Counted from the stretch's first letter, positions 17,611-28,386 are shown. The stretch: DNA of 64,000 nt from Salinicola halophilus (GCF_003206155.1 NZ_PZJV01000006.1:60924-124923), one strand, 5' to 3'. Numbers and translations: made by a program. The notes: generated by a model not told the origin, from the sequence alone.

Positions 17611-18345
17611 ATGCCTCTGGATGCGATCACCTTCGATCTCGACGACACGCTGTGGCACAACGGCCCGGTCATGGCGCACGCCGAACCCACGCACTACGAA
17701 TGGCTCGCCGAGCAGATCGATGCGCTGCCGGACGCCATCGCCAAACCGCTGGCTGACAGTTTTCCGCTCGAGGAGTATCAGCGTATCCGGGCTTCGCTCA
17801 TGCAGCGTTTTCCGCTGAGCCGGGGCGATCACAGTTTCATCCGCGAGCGCGCGATGATCGAGCTGCTGCAGGCTCACGGGCTGTCGGAATCGACGGCGAC
17901 GCACTGGGCGGCGAAGGGGTTCGAGCAGTTCATGACGCTGCGCCATACGCTGACGCCCTTCCCGGAAGTGGAGCCGATGTTCGAGGCGTGGGCGCGGCGC
18001 TATCGCCTCGGCATCATCACCAACGGCAACGTCGACGTCCGTCGGCTCGCACTCGACCACCATTTCGACGTGATCATTCTCGCCGGCGAGATGCATGCGC
18101 CCAAGCCCGACGCCCGCCCCTTCCTCGACGCCGTCTTTCGGATGGGCACGGTGCCCTATCGGGCGCTGCACGTGGGAGACAACTGGGAGGAGGACGTGCT
18201 CGCCGCGCATCGCGTCGGCATGCAGGCGGTCTGGATCGATGCCAAGAACGAGGGCGAACGCGAGCTACCACCCAGAGTGACGCGGATCACCCACGTGCGT
18301 GAACTGCCGGGGGTCGTGGAGAGGCTGGACCGGGAGATGGCCTGA
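17611..18345 (+). CDS. yigB: HAD-family hydrolase YigB (flavin-pathway phosphatase type)
   Basis: The 244-residue protein is a haloacid-dehalogenase phosphatase. Motif I FDLDDTLW at residues 7-14 carries the nucleophilic and acid/base aspartates, motif II is IITNGN, motif III includes the Lys of HAPKPD, and motif IV is VGDNWEEDV. In E. coli YigB can dephosphorylate the riboflavin intermediate 5-amino-6-(5-phosphoribitylamino)uracil; the same job here is inferred from similarity and from its place after xerC. The ATG is 5 bp after the xerC stop. Confidence 0.9.
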   Translation: MPLDAITFDLDDTLWHNGPVMAHAEPTHYEWLAEQIDALPDAIAKPLADSFPLEEYQRIRASLMQRFPLSRGDHSFIRERAMIELLQAHGLSESTATHWAAKGFEQFMTLRHTLTPFPEVEPMFEAWARRYRLGIITNGNVDVRRLALDHHFDVIILAGEMHAPKPDARPFLDAVFRMGTVPYRALHVGDNWEEDVLAAHRVGMQAVWIDAKNEGERELPPRVTRITHVRELPGVVERLDREMA

Positions 18346-18350
18346 CAGGC

Positions 18351-18376
18351 TCGGGCGAGCGCCGGCGCTCGCCCGA
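18351..18376. terminator. perfect 26-bp palindrome between yigB and engB
   Basis: TCGGGCGAGCGC and its exact complement GCGCTCGCCCGA flank a central CG, so the whole element is a perfect palindrome. It fills the 40-bp gap between convergent yigB and engB. There is no T-tract, so it may work as a bidirectional hairpin at mRNA 3' ends. Confidence 0.65.
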
Positions 18377-18385
18377 ATCGAGACG

Positions 18386-19009
18386 TCAGGCGTCGGACGC
18401 CATCCAGCGGTTCATCACCGCGTAGGCCTCGTCGACACCCTGGCGCTTGAGCGAAGAGAAGAGCTGCACGCTGACCAGATCCTCCCACTCGGCGAGGCGT
18501 GCTTTGACCTGCTGCAGCGAAGCCTTCGCCGGCCCCTGCTTGAGCTTGTCCGCCTTGGTCAGCAGGATATGCACGGGCAGTTCGCGTGCGTCGGCCATCT
18601 CGAGCAGCTGCACGTCGAAATCGCTCAGCGGATGGCGCACATCCATCAGCAGAATGAGCCCGGCGAGCGAGCGGCGCCGGCGCAGGTAGTCGGCCAGATG
18701 GGACTGCCACTCTTTCTTCATCGCCTCCGGCACCTTGGCGTAGCCGTAGCCGGGCAGGTCGATCAGGCGTCGACTCTCGTCGTTCTCTAAGCTGAAAGCG
18801 TTGATCAGCTGCGTACGCCCGGGGGTCTTCGAGGTGCGCGCCAGCGCCTTCTGCCGGGTGAGCGTATTGATGGCGCTCGATTTCCCGGCGTTGGAGCGCC
18901 CGGCGAAGGCAATTTCCACGCCTTCATCGACGGGGCAGTGAGCCAGCGTCGGCGCACTGATGAGAAATTGGGCCGTCTGGTAATTGAGGCGTGCAGGTGT
19001 CTCGGTCAT
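18386..19009 (-). CDS. engB: ribosome-biogenesis GTP-binding protein EngB (YihA/YsxC)
   Basis: EngB is an essential GTPase that assists assembly of the large ribosomal subunit. The 207-residue protein shows G1 GRSNAGKSS at 37-45, the G2 threonine in SKTPGRTQ, G3 [12 protein letters not shown]4 TKADKL and a typical C-terminal helix with [15 protein letters not shown] as the G5 region. Length is normal. It is read leftward and converges on yigB. Confidence 0.96.
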   Translation of the reverse strand: MTETPARLNYQTAQFLISAPTLAHCPVDEGVEIAFAGRSNAGKSSAINTLTRQKALARTSKTPGRTQLINAFSLENDESRRLIDLPGYGYAKVPEAMKKEWQSHLADYLRRRRSLAGLILLMDVRHPLSDFDVQLLEMADARELPVHILLTKADKLKQGPAKASLQQVKARLAEWEDLVSVQLFSSLKRQGVDEAYAVMNRWMASDA

Positions 19010-19326
19010 GGCCGGCTCGAGGTCCGTTTGGCGTTGGCGGCGCGCAGTGTAGCATGATCGCTGATGACGCCCGATGGCAGCGCGATTCGCCGCCGCGGTC
19101 TACGTTTTCACCCGGCTTTCTGTCAGGCTGAACCAGGACGCGTTCATTGCCGACCTCTGCCGGGTGACCGCACCGGGAACCTTTGCCGACGCCAGACGCT
19201 CCAATTCAGAGCGCTTGTCGGCCACCGTGAGTGCTCGCGCCGCGGACAGTCGATACACGGCCGGGCTACGGCCTTCGATAGCCAGGTCGCCCCCAGGTTT
19301 CATTTTCAAGCTCAGGAGCTGTACGC
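19010..19326. other. engB-dsbA intergenic region
   Basis: This 317-bp divergent spacer holds no recognisable gene, RNA or repeat. In pseudomonads a cytochrome c gene usually sits between engB and dsbA; no CxxCH motif is encoded here. The ribosome site of dsbA (CAGGAG) is at the right edge. Promoters for both flanking genes must lie within but are not distinct. Confidence 0.6.
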
Positions 19327-19965
19327 ATGATCAAGTCGTTTGTCGCGCTTTTGGCCGGTGTCACGCTTTCCGGTGCCGTCATGGCCGCCGCCCCGGTCGA
19401 GGGCCAGGACTATCAGGTCATCGACGAGCCGATGGCCTCCGAAGCGCCGTCCGATCAAATCGAAGTCACCGAAGTCTTCTGGTACGGCTGCCCGCACTGC
19501 TACGCGCTGGAAAGCACGCTCAACGACTGGGTGGACCAACTGCCGGACGACGTCACCTTCGACCGCCTGGCTGCCCCGCTCGGCCAGGTGTGGGAACAGC
19601 ACGCCAAGGCGTTCTATGCCGCCGAGTCGCTGGGCATCGAGGAAGATCTGCGTCAGGACTTCTTCGACGCCATTCACGAAAAGGGCCAGCGCCTCACCGA
19701 GGAGGACGATATCGCCGCCTTCTTCGCCAACTACGGCGTCACCGAAGACGAAGCCCGCAAGGCGCTCAACTCATTCGGCGTGAAAAGCCAGATCCAGCAG
19801 GCGAGCGCCAAGATGCGTGCCTACAAGCTGATGGGCGTGCCCGATCTGATCGTCGACAACCGCTACGTGGTAACGCCGGACTCGGCCGGGTCGCTCGAGA
19901 ACATGACCCAGATCGCTAGCGCCTTGATCGACAAGGTCCGCGAGGAACGCGACGAGGCCGAGTGA
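19327..19965 (+). CDS. dsbA: thiol:disulfide interchange protein DsbA
   Basis: DsbA forms disulfide bonds in periplasmic proteins. The 212-residue protein has a signal peptide ending AVMAAA, then the thioredoxin-fold strand VTEVFWYGCPHCYALE with the active-site pair C55-C58 (CPHC, the DsbA type). The cis-proline loop is GVPDLIVDNRYVV. The C-terminus is acidic. CAGGAG lies 8 nt before the ATG. Only 4 bp separate it from the following phosphatase-fold gene, so the two are co-transcribed. Confidence 0.95.
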   Translation: MIKSFVALLAGVTLSGAVMAAAPVEGQDYQVIDEPMASEAPSDQIEVTEVFWYGCPHCYALESTLNDWVDQLPDDVTFDRLAAPLGQVWEQHAKAFYAAESLGIEEDLRQDFFDAIHEKGQRLTEEDDIAAFFANYGVTEDEARKALNSFGVKSQIQQASAKMRAYKLMGVPDLIVDNRYVVTPDSAGSLENMTQIASALIDKVREERDEAE

Positions 19966-19969
19966 GGTC

Positions 19970-20797
19970 ATGTCCGTAGCCGCTTCGACACCCGCCAGTG
20001 ACGTCGCACCGACGCTGAAACTGCTGACCTGCAATCTGCAGGTCGGCATTCATACGTCGGCCTACCACCATTACCTGACACGAAGCTGGCAGCACCTGTT
20101 GCCACACCCCAAGCGCCGCTCACGGCTCGACGTCATCGGCAACGCGCTTGCAGGATTCGATATCGTCGGCCTTCAGGAGGTCGACGGCGGCAGCTTTCGC
20201 TCCAATCACGTCAATCAGGTCGACTATCTGGCTCGCCGCTCCGACTTTGCCTTCCATTTTCAGCAGCTCAATCGCGACCTTGGCCGCGTCGCCCAGCACA
20301 GCAACGGGCTGCTGTCGCGTCTTGCGCCGAGTCAGATCGACGAGCATCGACTGCCCGGCATGCGCGGCCGCGGTGCGATTCACGCCCGCTACGGCGACGG
20401 CCCGCAAGCGCTGCACGTCTTCGTCGCGCATCTGGCACTGAGCCAGCGCGGCCGCGCCCGTCAGCTCGACTACCTCGGCGAGATCATCCGGCCACTGCAC
20501 AACGTCGTCGTCATGGGCGATCTCAACTGCACACTGAGTCAGCTGCGCACCCACCCGCGCTTCTGTCAGGCGCTCGACTTGAACCCGCAGGACCCGGTGG
20601 CGAGCTACCCGGCGTGGCAGCCACGCCGCGCGCTGGATCACGTCCTGCTCTCCGCCTCCCTCGGCGCCGAGCCGCCCCGCGTGCTCGACGCCATGTTCTC
20701 GGACCATCTGCCCGTCGCGGTGGACATTCACCTGCCGGCGGCCTGCCGGGTCAGCATCGGGCTGAGCGCGACCCGAGATACCGCCCCCACGCGCTAG
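19970..20797 (+). CDS. endonuclease/exonuclease/phosphatase family protein
   Basis: This 275-residue protein has the metal-dependent EEP fold shared by exonuclease III, DNase I and some phosphodiesterases. The catalytic blocks are LLTCNLQVG (metal site), GLQEVDGGS (metal-binding Glu), the AHLALSQRGRARQL histidine region, VMGDLNCTL (Asp/Asn pair) and FSDHLPVAV (catalytic His). There is no signal peptide. Substrate cannot be told from sequence. It follows dsbA by 4 bp and may share its transcript; this pairing also occurs in pseudomonads. Confidence 0.85.
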   Translation: MSVAASTPASDVAPTLKLLTCNLQVGIHTSAYHHYLTRSWQHLLPHPKRRSRLDVIGNALAGFDIVGLQEVDGGSFRSNHVNQVDYLARRSDFAFHFQQLNRDLGRVAQHSNGLLSRLAPSQIDEHRLPGMRGRGAIHARYGDGPQALHVFVAHLALSQRGRARQLDYLGEIIRPLHNVVVMGDLNCTLSQLRTHPRFCQALDLNPQDPVASYPAWQPRRALDHVLLSASLGAEPPRVLDAMFSDHLPVAVDIHLPAACRVSIGLSATRDTAPTR

Positions 20798-20846
20798 CCA
20801 ACGTTCTGGAAGCAACAACGTTGCCGAATTCATCCCCCCGCGACGC

Positions 20847-20868
20847 AAAAGCGCCTCCGAAGAGGCGC
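20847..20868 (-). terminator. intrinsic terminator of the nuo operon
   Basis: On the minus strand a 7-bp stem (GCGCCTC / GAGGCGC) with a four-base loop is followed by TTTT. It lies 32 bp past the nuoN stop and also faces the end of the phosphatase-fold gene, so it may serve both. Confidence 0.75.
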
Positions 20869-20899
20869 CTGCAGGCATCGCGACGGCCGACCGGCGACG

Positions 20900-22348
20900 T
20901 CAGGGGGAGGCGATCAAGCCGACCCAGTTGATCATCGGCGTCGGATAGAGCCCGAGCAGGATCACCAGGGTCGCCACGCCCAGCACCACCATACCGCCGG
21001 CACGTTCGGCCCAATCGTGGGTGGCATCGCGTTTCTGCATGCCCGGTTCGATTAGAAAGAGCGTCACCATCACGCGCAGATAGTAGTAGAGGCCGATGGC
21101 GCTACCCAGTACGACGCCGCCCGTCAGCCACCAGCGATGCGCCTCTACGCCGACGGCGATGATGTAGAACTTGCCGATGAAACCCGCCGTGAACGGAATG
21201 CCCGCCAGCGACAGCAGCGATACCGTCATCACAGCGGTGAGATAGGGTCGGCGCCAGAAGAGCCCGCGATAGTGGTGCAGCGGACTCGCATCCGCAGTGC
21301 CACCGGTCGCCGTGTAAGGACTCGACACCAGCGTGACCACGCCAAAGGCGCCCAGCGTGGTCAGCACGTAGGTGATCAGATAGATCCCCACCGTTTCGGT
21401 GGCGAGCCCCTCGTTGACCACCAGCGCCACCAGCAAATAGCCGAAGTGGGCGATGGAGGAGTAGCCCAGCAGACGCTTCAGATCGGTCTGCGTCAGCGCC
21501 AGCAGGTTGCCCACCAGCATGGTGATCAGCGCGACGAAGCCCAGCAGGTCGTTCCACCAGTCCTCGTGAAACGCCAGCGCCGACTGGAAAAGACGTAGCA
21601 GCACCAGAAAGACCGCCACCTTGCTCGCCGTGGCGAGAAAGGTCGTCGCCGGCCCCGGCCCGCCCTGATAGACGTCCGGCGTCCAGAGATGAAACGGCAC
21701 GATGGAGAGCTTGAACGCCAGCCCCACCAGCAGCATGCCGGCGCCGGCCAGCAGCCAGACATCGTTGCCCCGGGTGGCCATCGCCTCACCCAGCGCAGCG
21801 AACTCGAGCGTGCCGGTGACCGCATAGAGCAGCGCCATGCCGAAGAGCAGAAACGCCGTCGCCGCCGCCGAGAGCACCATGTACTTGATACCGCTCTCGA
21901 GCGCGCCGCGGTCGCGGAAGGTATAGGCGAGCATGCCGAACAGCGGCATCGACAAAAGCTCGATGCCGAAAAAGAGCGTCGCCATGTGCCGCGCCGATAC
22001 CAGCACCAGCCCGCCGGCCGCGGCGCTCAGCAGCAGCAGGTAGAACTCGTCCCGCGGCCCCTCGTATCCTTCGAGATAGTGGTGCGCGAGCGTCACGCAG
22101 GCGAGCGTCGAGACCAGCACCAGCACCCCGCCAAAGCGTGAAAGATCGTCGACCACGAGCAGCCCGGTCACGTCGACGTCACCCATGGGCCAGCCAAACA
22201 GCAGCGCCAGCAGGGCGGCGTTCAGCCCCACCGCCGAGAGAATCGCGTTCAACGCATGGTTGCGTTGCCAGGCGATCGACAGCATCACCACGACGACGCT
22301 CAGACAGACGAGAATCAGCGGCGAGATCGCAAGCATTGCGGGCATCAT
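20900..22348 (-). CDS. nuoN: NADH-quinone oxidoreductase subunit N
   Basis: NuoN is one of the three antiporter-like proton-pumping subunits in the membrane arm of complex I. The 482-residue protein is almost wholly hydrophobic, with about 14 helices. Conserved features include the first-channel Glu in FFGIELLSMPLFGML, the Lys-bearing GLAFKLSIVPFHLWTPDVYQG and LKRLLGYSSIAHFGYLLVAL. It is the last gene of the operon and overlaps nuoM by 4 bp. Confidence 0.96.
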   Translation of the reverse strand: MMPAMLAISPLILVCLSVVVVMLSIAWQRNHALNAILSAVGLNAALLALLFGWPMGDVDVTGLLVVDDLSRFGGVLVLVSTLACVTLAHHYLEGYEGPRDEFYLLLLSAAAGGLVLVSARHMATLFFGIELLSMPLFGMLAYTFRDRGALESGIKYMVLSAAATAFLLFGMALLYAVTGTLEFAALGEAMATRGNDVWLLAGAGMLLVGLAFKLSIVPFHLWTPDVYQGGPGPATTFLATASKVAVFLVLLRLFQSALAFHEDWWNDLLGFVALITMLVGNLLALTQTDLKRLLGYSSIAHFGYLLVALVVNEGLATETVGIYLITYVLTTLGAFGVVTLVSSPYTATGGTADASPLHHYRGLFWRRPYLTAVMTVSLLSLAGIPFTAGFIGKFYIIAVGVEAHRWWLTGGVVLGSAIGLYYYLRVMVTLFLIEPGMQKRDATHDWAERAGGMVVLGVATLVILLGLYPTPMINWVGLIASP

Positions 22349-23871
22349 TGCACGCCTCCCGTCATTGCCCCGGTCTGAGCAAAGGTCTGTTGAACGATCT
22401 GCATCGCCCCCGCCGTGGTCTCGAGCAGCGGCTGCGGGAAGAGCCCGAAGAAGATCACCAGCGCCACCACGCTGAGCAGTAACACGGTCTCCCGTCGGTC
22501 CATGCCCCCGAGCGAGCTCTCCTCCGCGGGCGGCCCGAAGTAGACCCGCTGCATCAGAAACAGCGAGTAGATCGCCGCCAGAATCAGGCCCACGCTGCCG
22601 ATCACCACGATCCAGGGGGCGACACCGAAGGCGCCGAACATCACCATGAACTCACCCACGAAATTGGCTGTGCCCGGCAGGCCAAGCGAAGCGGCGACGA
22701 ACACCAGCGCAAACCCGGGAAGCCCGTGAATTCGCCCCCAGAGCCCGCCCATCTGGCGCATGTCGCGAGTGTGCAGGCGCTCGTAGAGCTGCCCGGAGAT
22801 GATGAAGAGCCCCGCCGCGGAGAAGGCGTGCGCCACCATCAGCGCGACCACGCCCTGCAGGGCAAGCTCGGTGCCGGCATAGATGCCGATCAGCACGAAC
22901 CCCATGTGCGAGATACTGGTGTAGGCGATCAGGCGCTTCAGATCCTGCTGGCCGCAGGCGAGGATCGCACCGTAGAAGATACCGATCAGCCCCAGCGTCA
23001 TCGCCACCGGCGCAAACGCCTGAGAGGCTTCGGGAAAGAGCGGCAGCGCAAAGCGCAGCATGCCGTAGGCCGCCGTCTTCAGCAGGATGCCGGCGAGGTC
23101 GACGCTGCCCGCCGTGGGCGCCTGGGCGTGGGCATCCGGCAGCCAGCCGTGCAGCGGCACCACCGGCAGCTTGACCGCGAAGGCGACGAAGAAACCCAGC
23201 ATCAGCCACCAGGCGACGTGCTCGGGCAGCGGCGTGTCGAGCAGATCGGCGTAGGCGAAAGTGAAGACGCCGGTCGCATCGTGGTGGGCGAAGACCAGCC
23301 CCAGAATGGCGATCAGCATCAGTAGCCCGCTGGCCTGGGTGTAGATGAAGAACTTGGTCGCCGCGCCGATTCGCGAACTCCCCTTCGACCCGCTGTGCCC
23401 CCAGAGCGCGATGAGAAAATACATCGGCACCAGCATCATTTCCCAGAACAGGAAGAAGAGGAACAGATCGATCGCCAGGAAGACGCCGACCACGCCACCC
23501 AGGATCCAGAGCAGATTGAGGTGGAAGAAACCGACCCGCGTGACGATCTCTCGCCACGAACAGACCACCGCCATCGCCCCGAGCAACCCGGTCAGCGCGA
23601 TCATGATCAGGGACAGCCCGTCCATCGCCAGGTGCAGCTGAATGCCGAAGCGCGGAATCCAGTCCATCCGCCACTCCTGGGTCCAGGCCGTGGTGGCGCC
23701 TTCTGCGGGCAGGCGGAAGTCGGCACCGATCCAGAGCGCAAGCACCAGCGCAAGCTCCAGCACCATGGTCGCAAGCGCGATCCAGCGCGGCGCGCGGTCG
23801 CCGAACCGCTCAGCCTGCCAGCACGCCAGGCCGCCGATGAAAGGGATCAGTATCAGCCAGACCAGAGTCAT
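22345..23871 (-). CDS. nuoM: NADH-quinone oxidoreductase subunit M
   Basis: NuoM is the middle antiporter-like subunit of complex I. The 508-residue protein has the family's FFLFWEMMLVPMYFLIALWG (channel Glu), AFAVKLPVVPLHGWLPDAHAQAP (channel Lys) and DLKRLIAYTSISHMGFVLIG. Helix number and length are normal. Its start is 107 bp after nuoL, the widest gap in the membrane-arm half of the operon, and its stop overlaps nuoN by 4 bp. Confidence 0.96.
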   Translation of the reverse strand: MTLVWLILIPFIGGLACWQAERFGDRAPRWIALATMVLELALVLALWIGADFRLPAEGATTAWTQEWRMDWIPRFGIQLHLAMDGLSLIMIALTGLLGAMAVVCSWREIVTRVGFFHLNLLWILGGVVGVFLAIDLFLFFLFWEMMLVPMYFLIALWGHSGSKGSSRIGAATKFFIYTQASGLLMLIAILGLVFAHHDATGVFTFAYADLLDTPLPEHVAWWLMLGFFVAFAVKLPVVPLHGWLPDAHAQAPTAGSVDLAGILLKTAAYGMLRFALPLFPEASQAFAPVAMTLGLIGIFYGAILACGQQDLKRLIAYTSISHMGFVLIGIYAGTELALQGVVALMVAHAFSAAGLFIISGQLYERLHTRDMRQMGGLWGRIHGLPGFALVFVAASLGLPGTANFVGEFMVMFGAFGVAPWIVVIGSVGLILAAIYSLFLMQRVYFGPPAEESSLGGMDRRETVLLLSVVALVIFFGLFPQPLLETTAGAMQIVQQTFAQTGAMTGGVQ

Positions 23872-23978
23872 GAATCAGCCTTCCGCGGGTGTGTGTGTTG
23901 CGAACGGGGTGCCACCCTTGCCGCTACGGGTATGGCGAACGTCCCGCCGCCTGTCGTTGTCATCGTGTGCCTCATTGC

Positions 23979-25844
23979 TCACCCCACCAGCAGAAACGCG
24001 AGGAGCAGGGTCGTGCCCAGCACCATGGAGAATGCGTAGTGCCGCAGCCGCCCGGTCTGTGTGCGCTTGAGCCCCCGATGGGCGACGCCGGCGAGCCAGG
24101 GCGCTAGATTGCAGAGCGTATTGATCCAGTCGCTGCGATTGACGCGTACCAACGCCTGATAGGGCCGCACGAGAAGCCGGCCGTAGAGCGCATCGAAGCC
24201 CCAGGCCGCATTCCAGAACGCCCACAGACGCGCACCACGACGGTCGGCGACGGCGCGTCGAAGCAGCTCGCGACGTCGACGGAAGAGCCAGATCGCGCCG
24301 AGCACCCCGCCGAGCGCCACCAGCATGGCGACGATCTCCAGCGCATGGGCACCGCCGCCCTCCCCGTGCGGACCGGCAGGCAGCACGTCATCGAGCGGCG
24401 GGGTGAGCTGCGCGCCAATGGCGGTGGACATCACGATCAGCACGATCAGCGGTAGGCCGTGGGCGAAGCCCTTGCCCTCGCGGGCCTCGCGAGCGTGATC
24501 GCTCTTGGGATGGCCGTGGAAAGTGCCGAGGATCAGCCGCACGGTGTAGATCGAGGTGAGCAGCGCACCGACGAGGCCCGCCAGCATCAGCACCCAGTGG
24601 CCCGCCCCCAGCGCCGACACCAGAATCGCATCCTTGCTGTAGAAACCGGCGGTGACCAGCGGCAGCGCCGCCAGCGCCGCGCCGCCGACGACGAAACCGG
24701 CATAGGTGAGCGGCAACTTGCGCCACAGCCCGCCGAGCTTGCGCATGTCCTGCTCGTGGTGGGTGCAGATGATCACCGAGCCGGCGGAGAGGAACAGCAG
24801 CGCCTTGAAGAAGGCGTGCGTCATCAGATGGAAGATCGCCGCGTCATAGGCGCCGACCCCGAGCGCCAGGAACATGTAGCCGATCTGGCTCATGGTGGAG
24901 TAGGCGAGCACGCGCTTGATGTCGGTCTGGGCGAGGGCCGCAAAGCCCGCCATCAAGAGTGTCAGCGCACCGATGACCCCCACCAGCAGCTGAATGTCCG
25001 GCGCCAGCGCGAAGATCCCCTGGGTGCGCGCGATCAGGTAGACACCGGCGGTGACCATGGTCGCGGCGTGGATCAGCGCCGACACCGGCGTCGGCCCCGC
25101 CATGGCATCGGCCAGCCAGGTCTGCAGCGGAAGCTGGGCGGACTTGCCCACCGCGCCGCCGAGCAGCATGAGCGCCGCGAGCTGCGCCATCAGATCGCCG
25201 CGCGCCCACGCCTCCGGAGCGCGAGCGAGCAGCGTCTGGATGTTGAGCGAGCCGAGCTCGACGAACAGCAGGAACATACCGATGGCGAGAAAGACGTCCC
25301 CCGTTCGGGTGACCACGAACGCCTTGAACGCCGCCCAGCCGTTGGCGGAGGTACGGTAGTAGTAGCCGATCAGCAGATAGCTGCAGAGCCCCACGCCCTC
25401 CCAGCCGAAGTAGAGCAGCAGCAGATTGTCGCCGAGCACCAGCAGCACCATGCTGAAGACGAACAGATTCATGAAGCAGAAGAACCGCGTCACCCCCTCT
25501 TCGCCGCGCATGTACCAGGAAGCGAAGAGGTGAATGAAAAAGCCGACCCCGGTAATCACACCGAGTAGCGTCAACGACAGCCCGTCGAGCATCAGGCCGA
25601 TGGTGGGGCGAAAGTCCCCCACCGCGATCCACTGCCATAGCGTCAGCGTCTGGGCCGCGCGGCCCCCCTCGTAGAAGTCGATCCCCACGCCGAGAGTGCA
25701 GAGCGCCGCCAGCCCGATCGAGGCCACGCCGATGGCGCTACTCGCCTTTTCCGAGCGCTGGCCGAATGAGAAAGCCAGGAGCAGCGCGCCCAGCAGCGGA
25801 AAGAGGAACGTGCCAATCAGCATGGCGTTAATGGGTAGGCTCAT
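23979..25844 (-). CDS. nuoL: NADH-quinone oxidoreductase subunit L
   Basis: NuoL is the distal proton pump of complex I with the long lateral helix that braces the membrane arm. The 621 residues start [11 protein letters not shown]; the longer open frame upstream belongs to nuoK and nuoJ in other frames. Conserved segments are [41 protein letters not shown] and [20 protein letters not shown]. The C-terminal 100 residues hold the lateral helix and a final anchor. The ATG overlaps the nuoK stop by 4 bp. Confidence 0.95.
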   Translation of the reverse strand: MSLPINAMLIGTFLFPLLGALLLAFSFGQRSEKASSAIGVASIGLAALCTLGVGIDFYEGGRAAQTLTLWQWIAVGDFRPTIGLMLDGLSLTLLGVITGVGFFIHLFASWYMRGEEGVTRFFCFMNLFVFSMVLLVLGDNLLLLYFGWEGVGLCSYLLIGYYYRTSANGWAAFKAFVVTRTGDVFLAIGMFLLFVELGSLNIQTLLARAPEAWARGDLMAQLAALMLLGGAVGKSAQLPLQTWLADAMAGPTPVSALIHAATMVTAGVYLIARTQGIFALAPDIQLLVGVIGALTLLMAGFAALAQTDIKRVLAYSTMSQIGYMFLALGVGAYDAAIFHLMTHAFFKALLFLSAGSVIICTHHEQDMRKLGGLWRKLPLTYAGFVVGGAALAALPLVTAGFYSKDAILVSALGAGHWVLMLAGLVGALLTSIYTVRLILGTFHGHPKSDHAREAREGKGFAHGLPLIVLIVMSTAIGAQLTPPLDDVLPAGPHGEGGGAHALEIVAMLVALGGVLGAIWLFRRRRELLRRAVADRRGARLWAFWNAAWGFDALYGRLLVRPYQALVRVNRSDWINTLCNLAPWLAGVAHRGLKRTQTGRLRHYAFSMVLGTTLLLAFLLVG

Positions 25845-26149
25845 CCGCGTAACCTGCTGGCCGCATCGATATCGAGAGTCTTGAAGCGCCGGTAGAGCTG
25901 CATCAAGAGCGCAAGGCCCACGCTCGCCTCGGCGGCCGCCAGCGTGATCACCATCAGAAACATCACCTGCCCATCCGGCTGCTGCCAGTGCGTGCCGCCG
26001 ACGATGAACGCAAGCCCTGCCGCATTCATCATGATCTCGAGACTCATCAGTACGAAGATCATGTTGCGACGGGTCATCAGCCCGACCAGCCCCATGACGA
26101 AGAGGATCGCGGCGAGAATCAGGCCGTGCTCCATGGGTACGCCGTTCAT
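25841..26149 (-). CDS. nuoK: NADH-quinone oxidoreductase subunit K
   Basis: NuoK is a three-helix membrane subunit (MrpC-like) in the proton path of complex I. The 102-residue product shows the essential acidic residue in [15 protein letters not shown] and the second helix glutamate in [17 protein letters not shown]. Length is standard. It overlaps both nuoJ and nuoL by 4 bp. Confidence 0.96.
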   Translation of the reverse strand: MNGVPMEHGLILAAILFVMGLVGLMTRRNMIFVLMSLEIMMNAAGLAFIVGGTHWQQPDGQVMFLMVITLAAAEASVGLALLMQLYRRFKTLDIDAASRLRG

Positions 26150-26778
26150 GCGCTGCCTCCCCGGCCGGTGGGTTGTTCGGTGCCGTCGGTGAGCGGCGTC
26201 TCCTGAGTCGTCGGCGCGGTATTACGCGACGCGCTGATCTCGGCTCGTTCGCGCTGACGCTCGCGGGCGAGATCCGCTTCGCCCTGAGCGTCGCTGCGTC
26301 CCAGATGCGAGGCCGTGACCAGCGCCGCCAGCAACAGCATCGCCGCGAGCTCGACAACCACCAGGTAAGGGCCGAAGAGCGTGACCCCCACCATCTTCGC
26401 CGTCAGCGTCTCGCCGCTGATCATGCCGTCGAGATCCCCGCTGACCAGCGTCGCGAGCATCACGATCAAGAGCGCCCCGGCGAGTACCGCCGGACCGATC
26501 CAGAGCCTGGGAGCGAGCCAGGCGCGCTCCTGCTCCACCGCCGATTCGCCGAGGTTCAACATCATCACCACGAAGACGAAGAGCACCATGATGGCGCCGG
26601 CGTAGACGATGATCTCCAGCGCCCCGGCGAAGGGCGCGCCGAGGGCGAAAAACACCATCGCCACCCCGATCAACGACACGATCAGGTAAAGCAGCGCGTG
26701 TACCGGGTGCGTGCTGGTGATCACGCGAAGAGTCGCCGCTATCGCGACCAGCGCGCTCAGATAAAACGCGACTTCCAT
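26146..26778 (-). CDS. nuoJ: NADH-quinone oxidoreductase subunit J
   Basis: NuoJ is a five-helix subunit of complex I near the quinone end. The 210 residues start [19 protein letters not shown], and the conserved helix 3 is [21 protein letters not shown]. It is about 25 residues longer than the E. coli protein because of a charged tail after the last helix, rich in Arg, Glu and Thr. The upstream in-frame extension lacks similarity and is rejected. It lies 62 bp after nuoI and overlaps nuoK by 4 bp. Confidence 0.95.
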   Translation of the reverse strand: MEVAFYLSALVAIAATLRVITSTHPVHALLYLIVSLIGVAMVFFALGAPFAGALEIIVYAGAIMVLFVFVVMMLNLGESAVEQERAWLAPRLWIGPAVLAGALLIVMLATLVSGDLDGMISGETLTAKMVGVTLFGPYLVVVELAAMLLLAALVTASHLGRSDAQGEADLARERQRERAEISASRNTAPTTQETPLTDGTEQPTGRGGSA

Positions 26779-26840
26779 GTTCGACCTCCCAAAACGACGC
26801 GCCATCGCCCGGTCGCGATCATCGCGTACAGATGAATGGA

Positions 26841-27389
26841 TCAGGGCATCAAGGACTTGACGTCGATCGGCTCGGCCTCGTTCTGCGCTTCGCCCTTGTC
26901 CTTGCCGGCGATCGACAGCCCCGCCACCCGGTAGAAATTGGTGTTGTGATCCTTGCCGGGGCCGTCGATCAGCAGATCCTGCTTCTCGTAGACCAGCTCC
27001 TGGCGTCTGAACTCGCTCATCTCGAAATCCGGCGTGAGCTGGATCGCCGAGGTCGGGCACGCTTCCTCGCACATGCCGCAGAAGATGCAGCGCGAGAAGT
27101 TGATGCGAAACCACTCCGGATACCAGCGGCCGTCGTCGCGCTCGCCCTTTTGCAGCGAGATGCACGCCACCGGACAGGCCACCGCGCAGAGGTTGCAGGC
27201 CACGCAGCGCTCTTCGCCGTCGGGGTCGCGCGTCAGCACGATACGCCCGCGATAGCGCGGCGGCAGATAGACCTTCTCCTCGGGATACTGCAGCGTCTCT
27301 CGTCTGCGCCAGGCGTGGCTGAACACCATCCAGAGCGTGCGCAGCTGGGTGCCGGTCCCGAGGACTACCTTCTTGATCGTTGTCAGCAT
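26841..27389 (-). CDS. nuoI: NADH-quinone oxidoreductase subunit I
   Basis: NuoI carries iron-sulfur clusters N6a and N6b, which pass electrons toward N2. The 182-residue protein has two 4Fe-4S ferredoxin motifs, [16 protein letters not shown] and [16 protein letters not shown]. The upstream [17 protein letters not shown] block is typical. It lies 13 bp after nuoH. Confidence 0.97.
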   Translation of the reverse strand: MLTTIKKVVLGTGTQLRTLWMVFSHAWRRRETLQYPEEKVYLPPRYRGRIVLTRDPDGEERCVACNLCAVACPVACISLQKGERDDGRWYPEWFRINFSRCIFCGMCEEACPTSAIQLTPDFEMSEFRRQELVYEKQDLLIDGPGKDHNTNFYRVAGLSIAGKDKGEAQNEAEPIDVKSLMP

Positions 27390-27402
27390 GGGCGCCCCTC
27401 CC

Positions 27403-28386
27403 TCAGGCGGCCGGATCGATGAGCAGGATGACGGCCCCGGTCACCAGCAGATTGACCAGCGTCAGCGGCAGACAGACTTTCCAGCCGAAGCTCATCACCT
27501 TGTCGTAGCGCGGTCGCGGCAGCGCCGCGCGCAGCAGCACGAACAGCAGCACGAAAAATGCCGTCTTGAGCAAGAACCAGACGATCGGCGGCAGCAGCGG
27601 CCCGTGCCAGCCGCCGAAGAACAGCGTGACCAGAAGCGCCGACACCAGCACGATGCCGACGTACTCGCCGACGAAGAACATCCCCCACTTCATGCCGGAG
27701 TACTCGACGTGATAGCCGTCGGCTAGCTCCTGCTCCGCCTCCGGCTGATCGAACGGATGGCGGTGGGTCACCGCGATCGCCGCGACCACGAAGGTGCAGA
27801 AGCCGAAGAACTGCGGAATGACGTTCCAGAAGCCCTCCTGCGCATTGACGATGTCGCGCATGTTGAACGAGCCGGTCATGGCGACGATGCCCATCAGCGC
27901 AAGCCCCATGAAGACTTCGTAGGAGAGCGTCTGCGCCGAGGCGCGAAGCGCACCCAGCAGCGCGTACTTGTTGCCGCTAGACCAGCCGGCGAAGAGCACC
28001 GCGTAGACGTTGATACCCGCCATGGCGAAGAAGAACAGGATGCCGATGTTGAGGTCGGCCACGCCCCAGCCAGGCGTGATCGGGATCACCATGAACGACA
28101 GCAGAAGCGACGCCATCGCGATGCCGGGGGCGAGCACGAAGAAGGTACGATCGGCGAACGGCGGTATCCAATCCTCCTTGAAGAAGATCTTGAGCATGTC
28201 CGCGACGATCTGGAAGAGCCCCAGCGGGCCGACCCGATTGGGGCCGTAGCGATCCTGCCATAGCGCCAGCAGACGCCGCTCGAACATGCTCAGAAGCGCG
28301 CCTGCCAGCACCACCGCCAGCAGAATGACCACGGCCTGAAACATGGCGAAGAGCGTCGCCTCGACCTGCGGCGTCCACCAGCTCAT
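27403..28386 (-). CDS. nuoH: NADH-quinone oxidoreductase subunit H
   Basis: NuoH lines the quinone chamber and links it to the proton pumps. The 327 residues start [13 protein letters not shown] and include the conserved [34 protein letters not shown] and the acidic loop [19 protein letters not shown]. Start 28386 is chosen because it overlaps the nuoG stop as ATGA, and the extra N-terminal residues of the longer frame are not membrane-like. Confidence 0.95.
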   Translation of the reverse strand: MSWWTPQVEATLFAMFQAVVILLAVVLAGALLSMFERRLLALWQDRYGPNRVGPLGLFQIVADMLKIFFKEDWIPPFADRTFFVLAPGIAMASLLLSFMVIPITPGWGVADLNIGILFFFAMAGINVYAVLFAGWSSGNKYALLGALRASAQTLSYEVFMGLALMGIVAMTGSFNMRDIVNAQEGFWNVIPQFFGFCTFVVAAIAVTHRHPFDQPEAEQELADGYHVEYSGMKWGMFFVGEYVGIVLVSALLVTLFFGGWHGPLLPPIVWFLLKTAFFVLLFVLLRAALPRPRYDKVMSFGWKVCLPLTLVNLLVTGAVILLIDPAA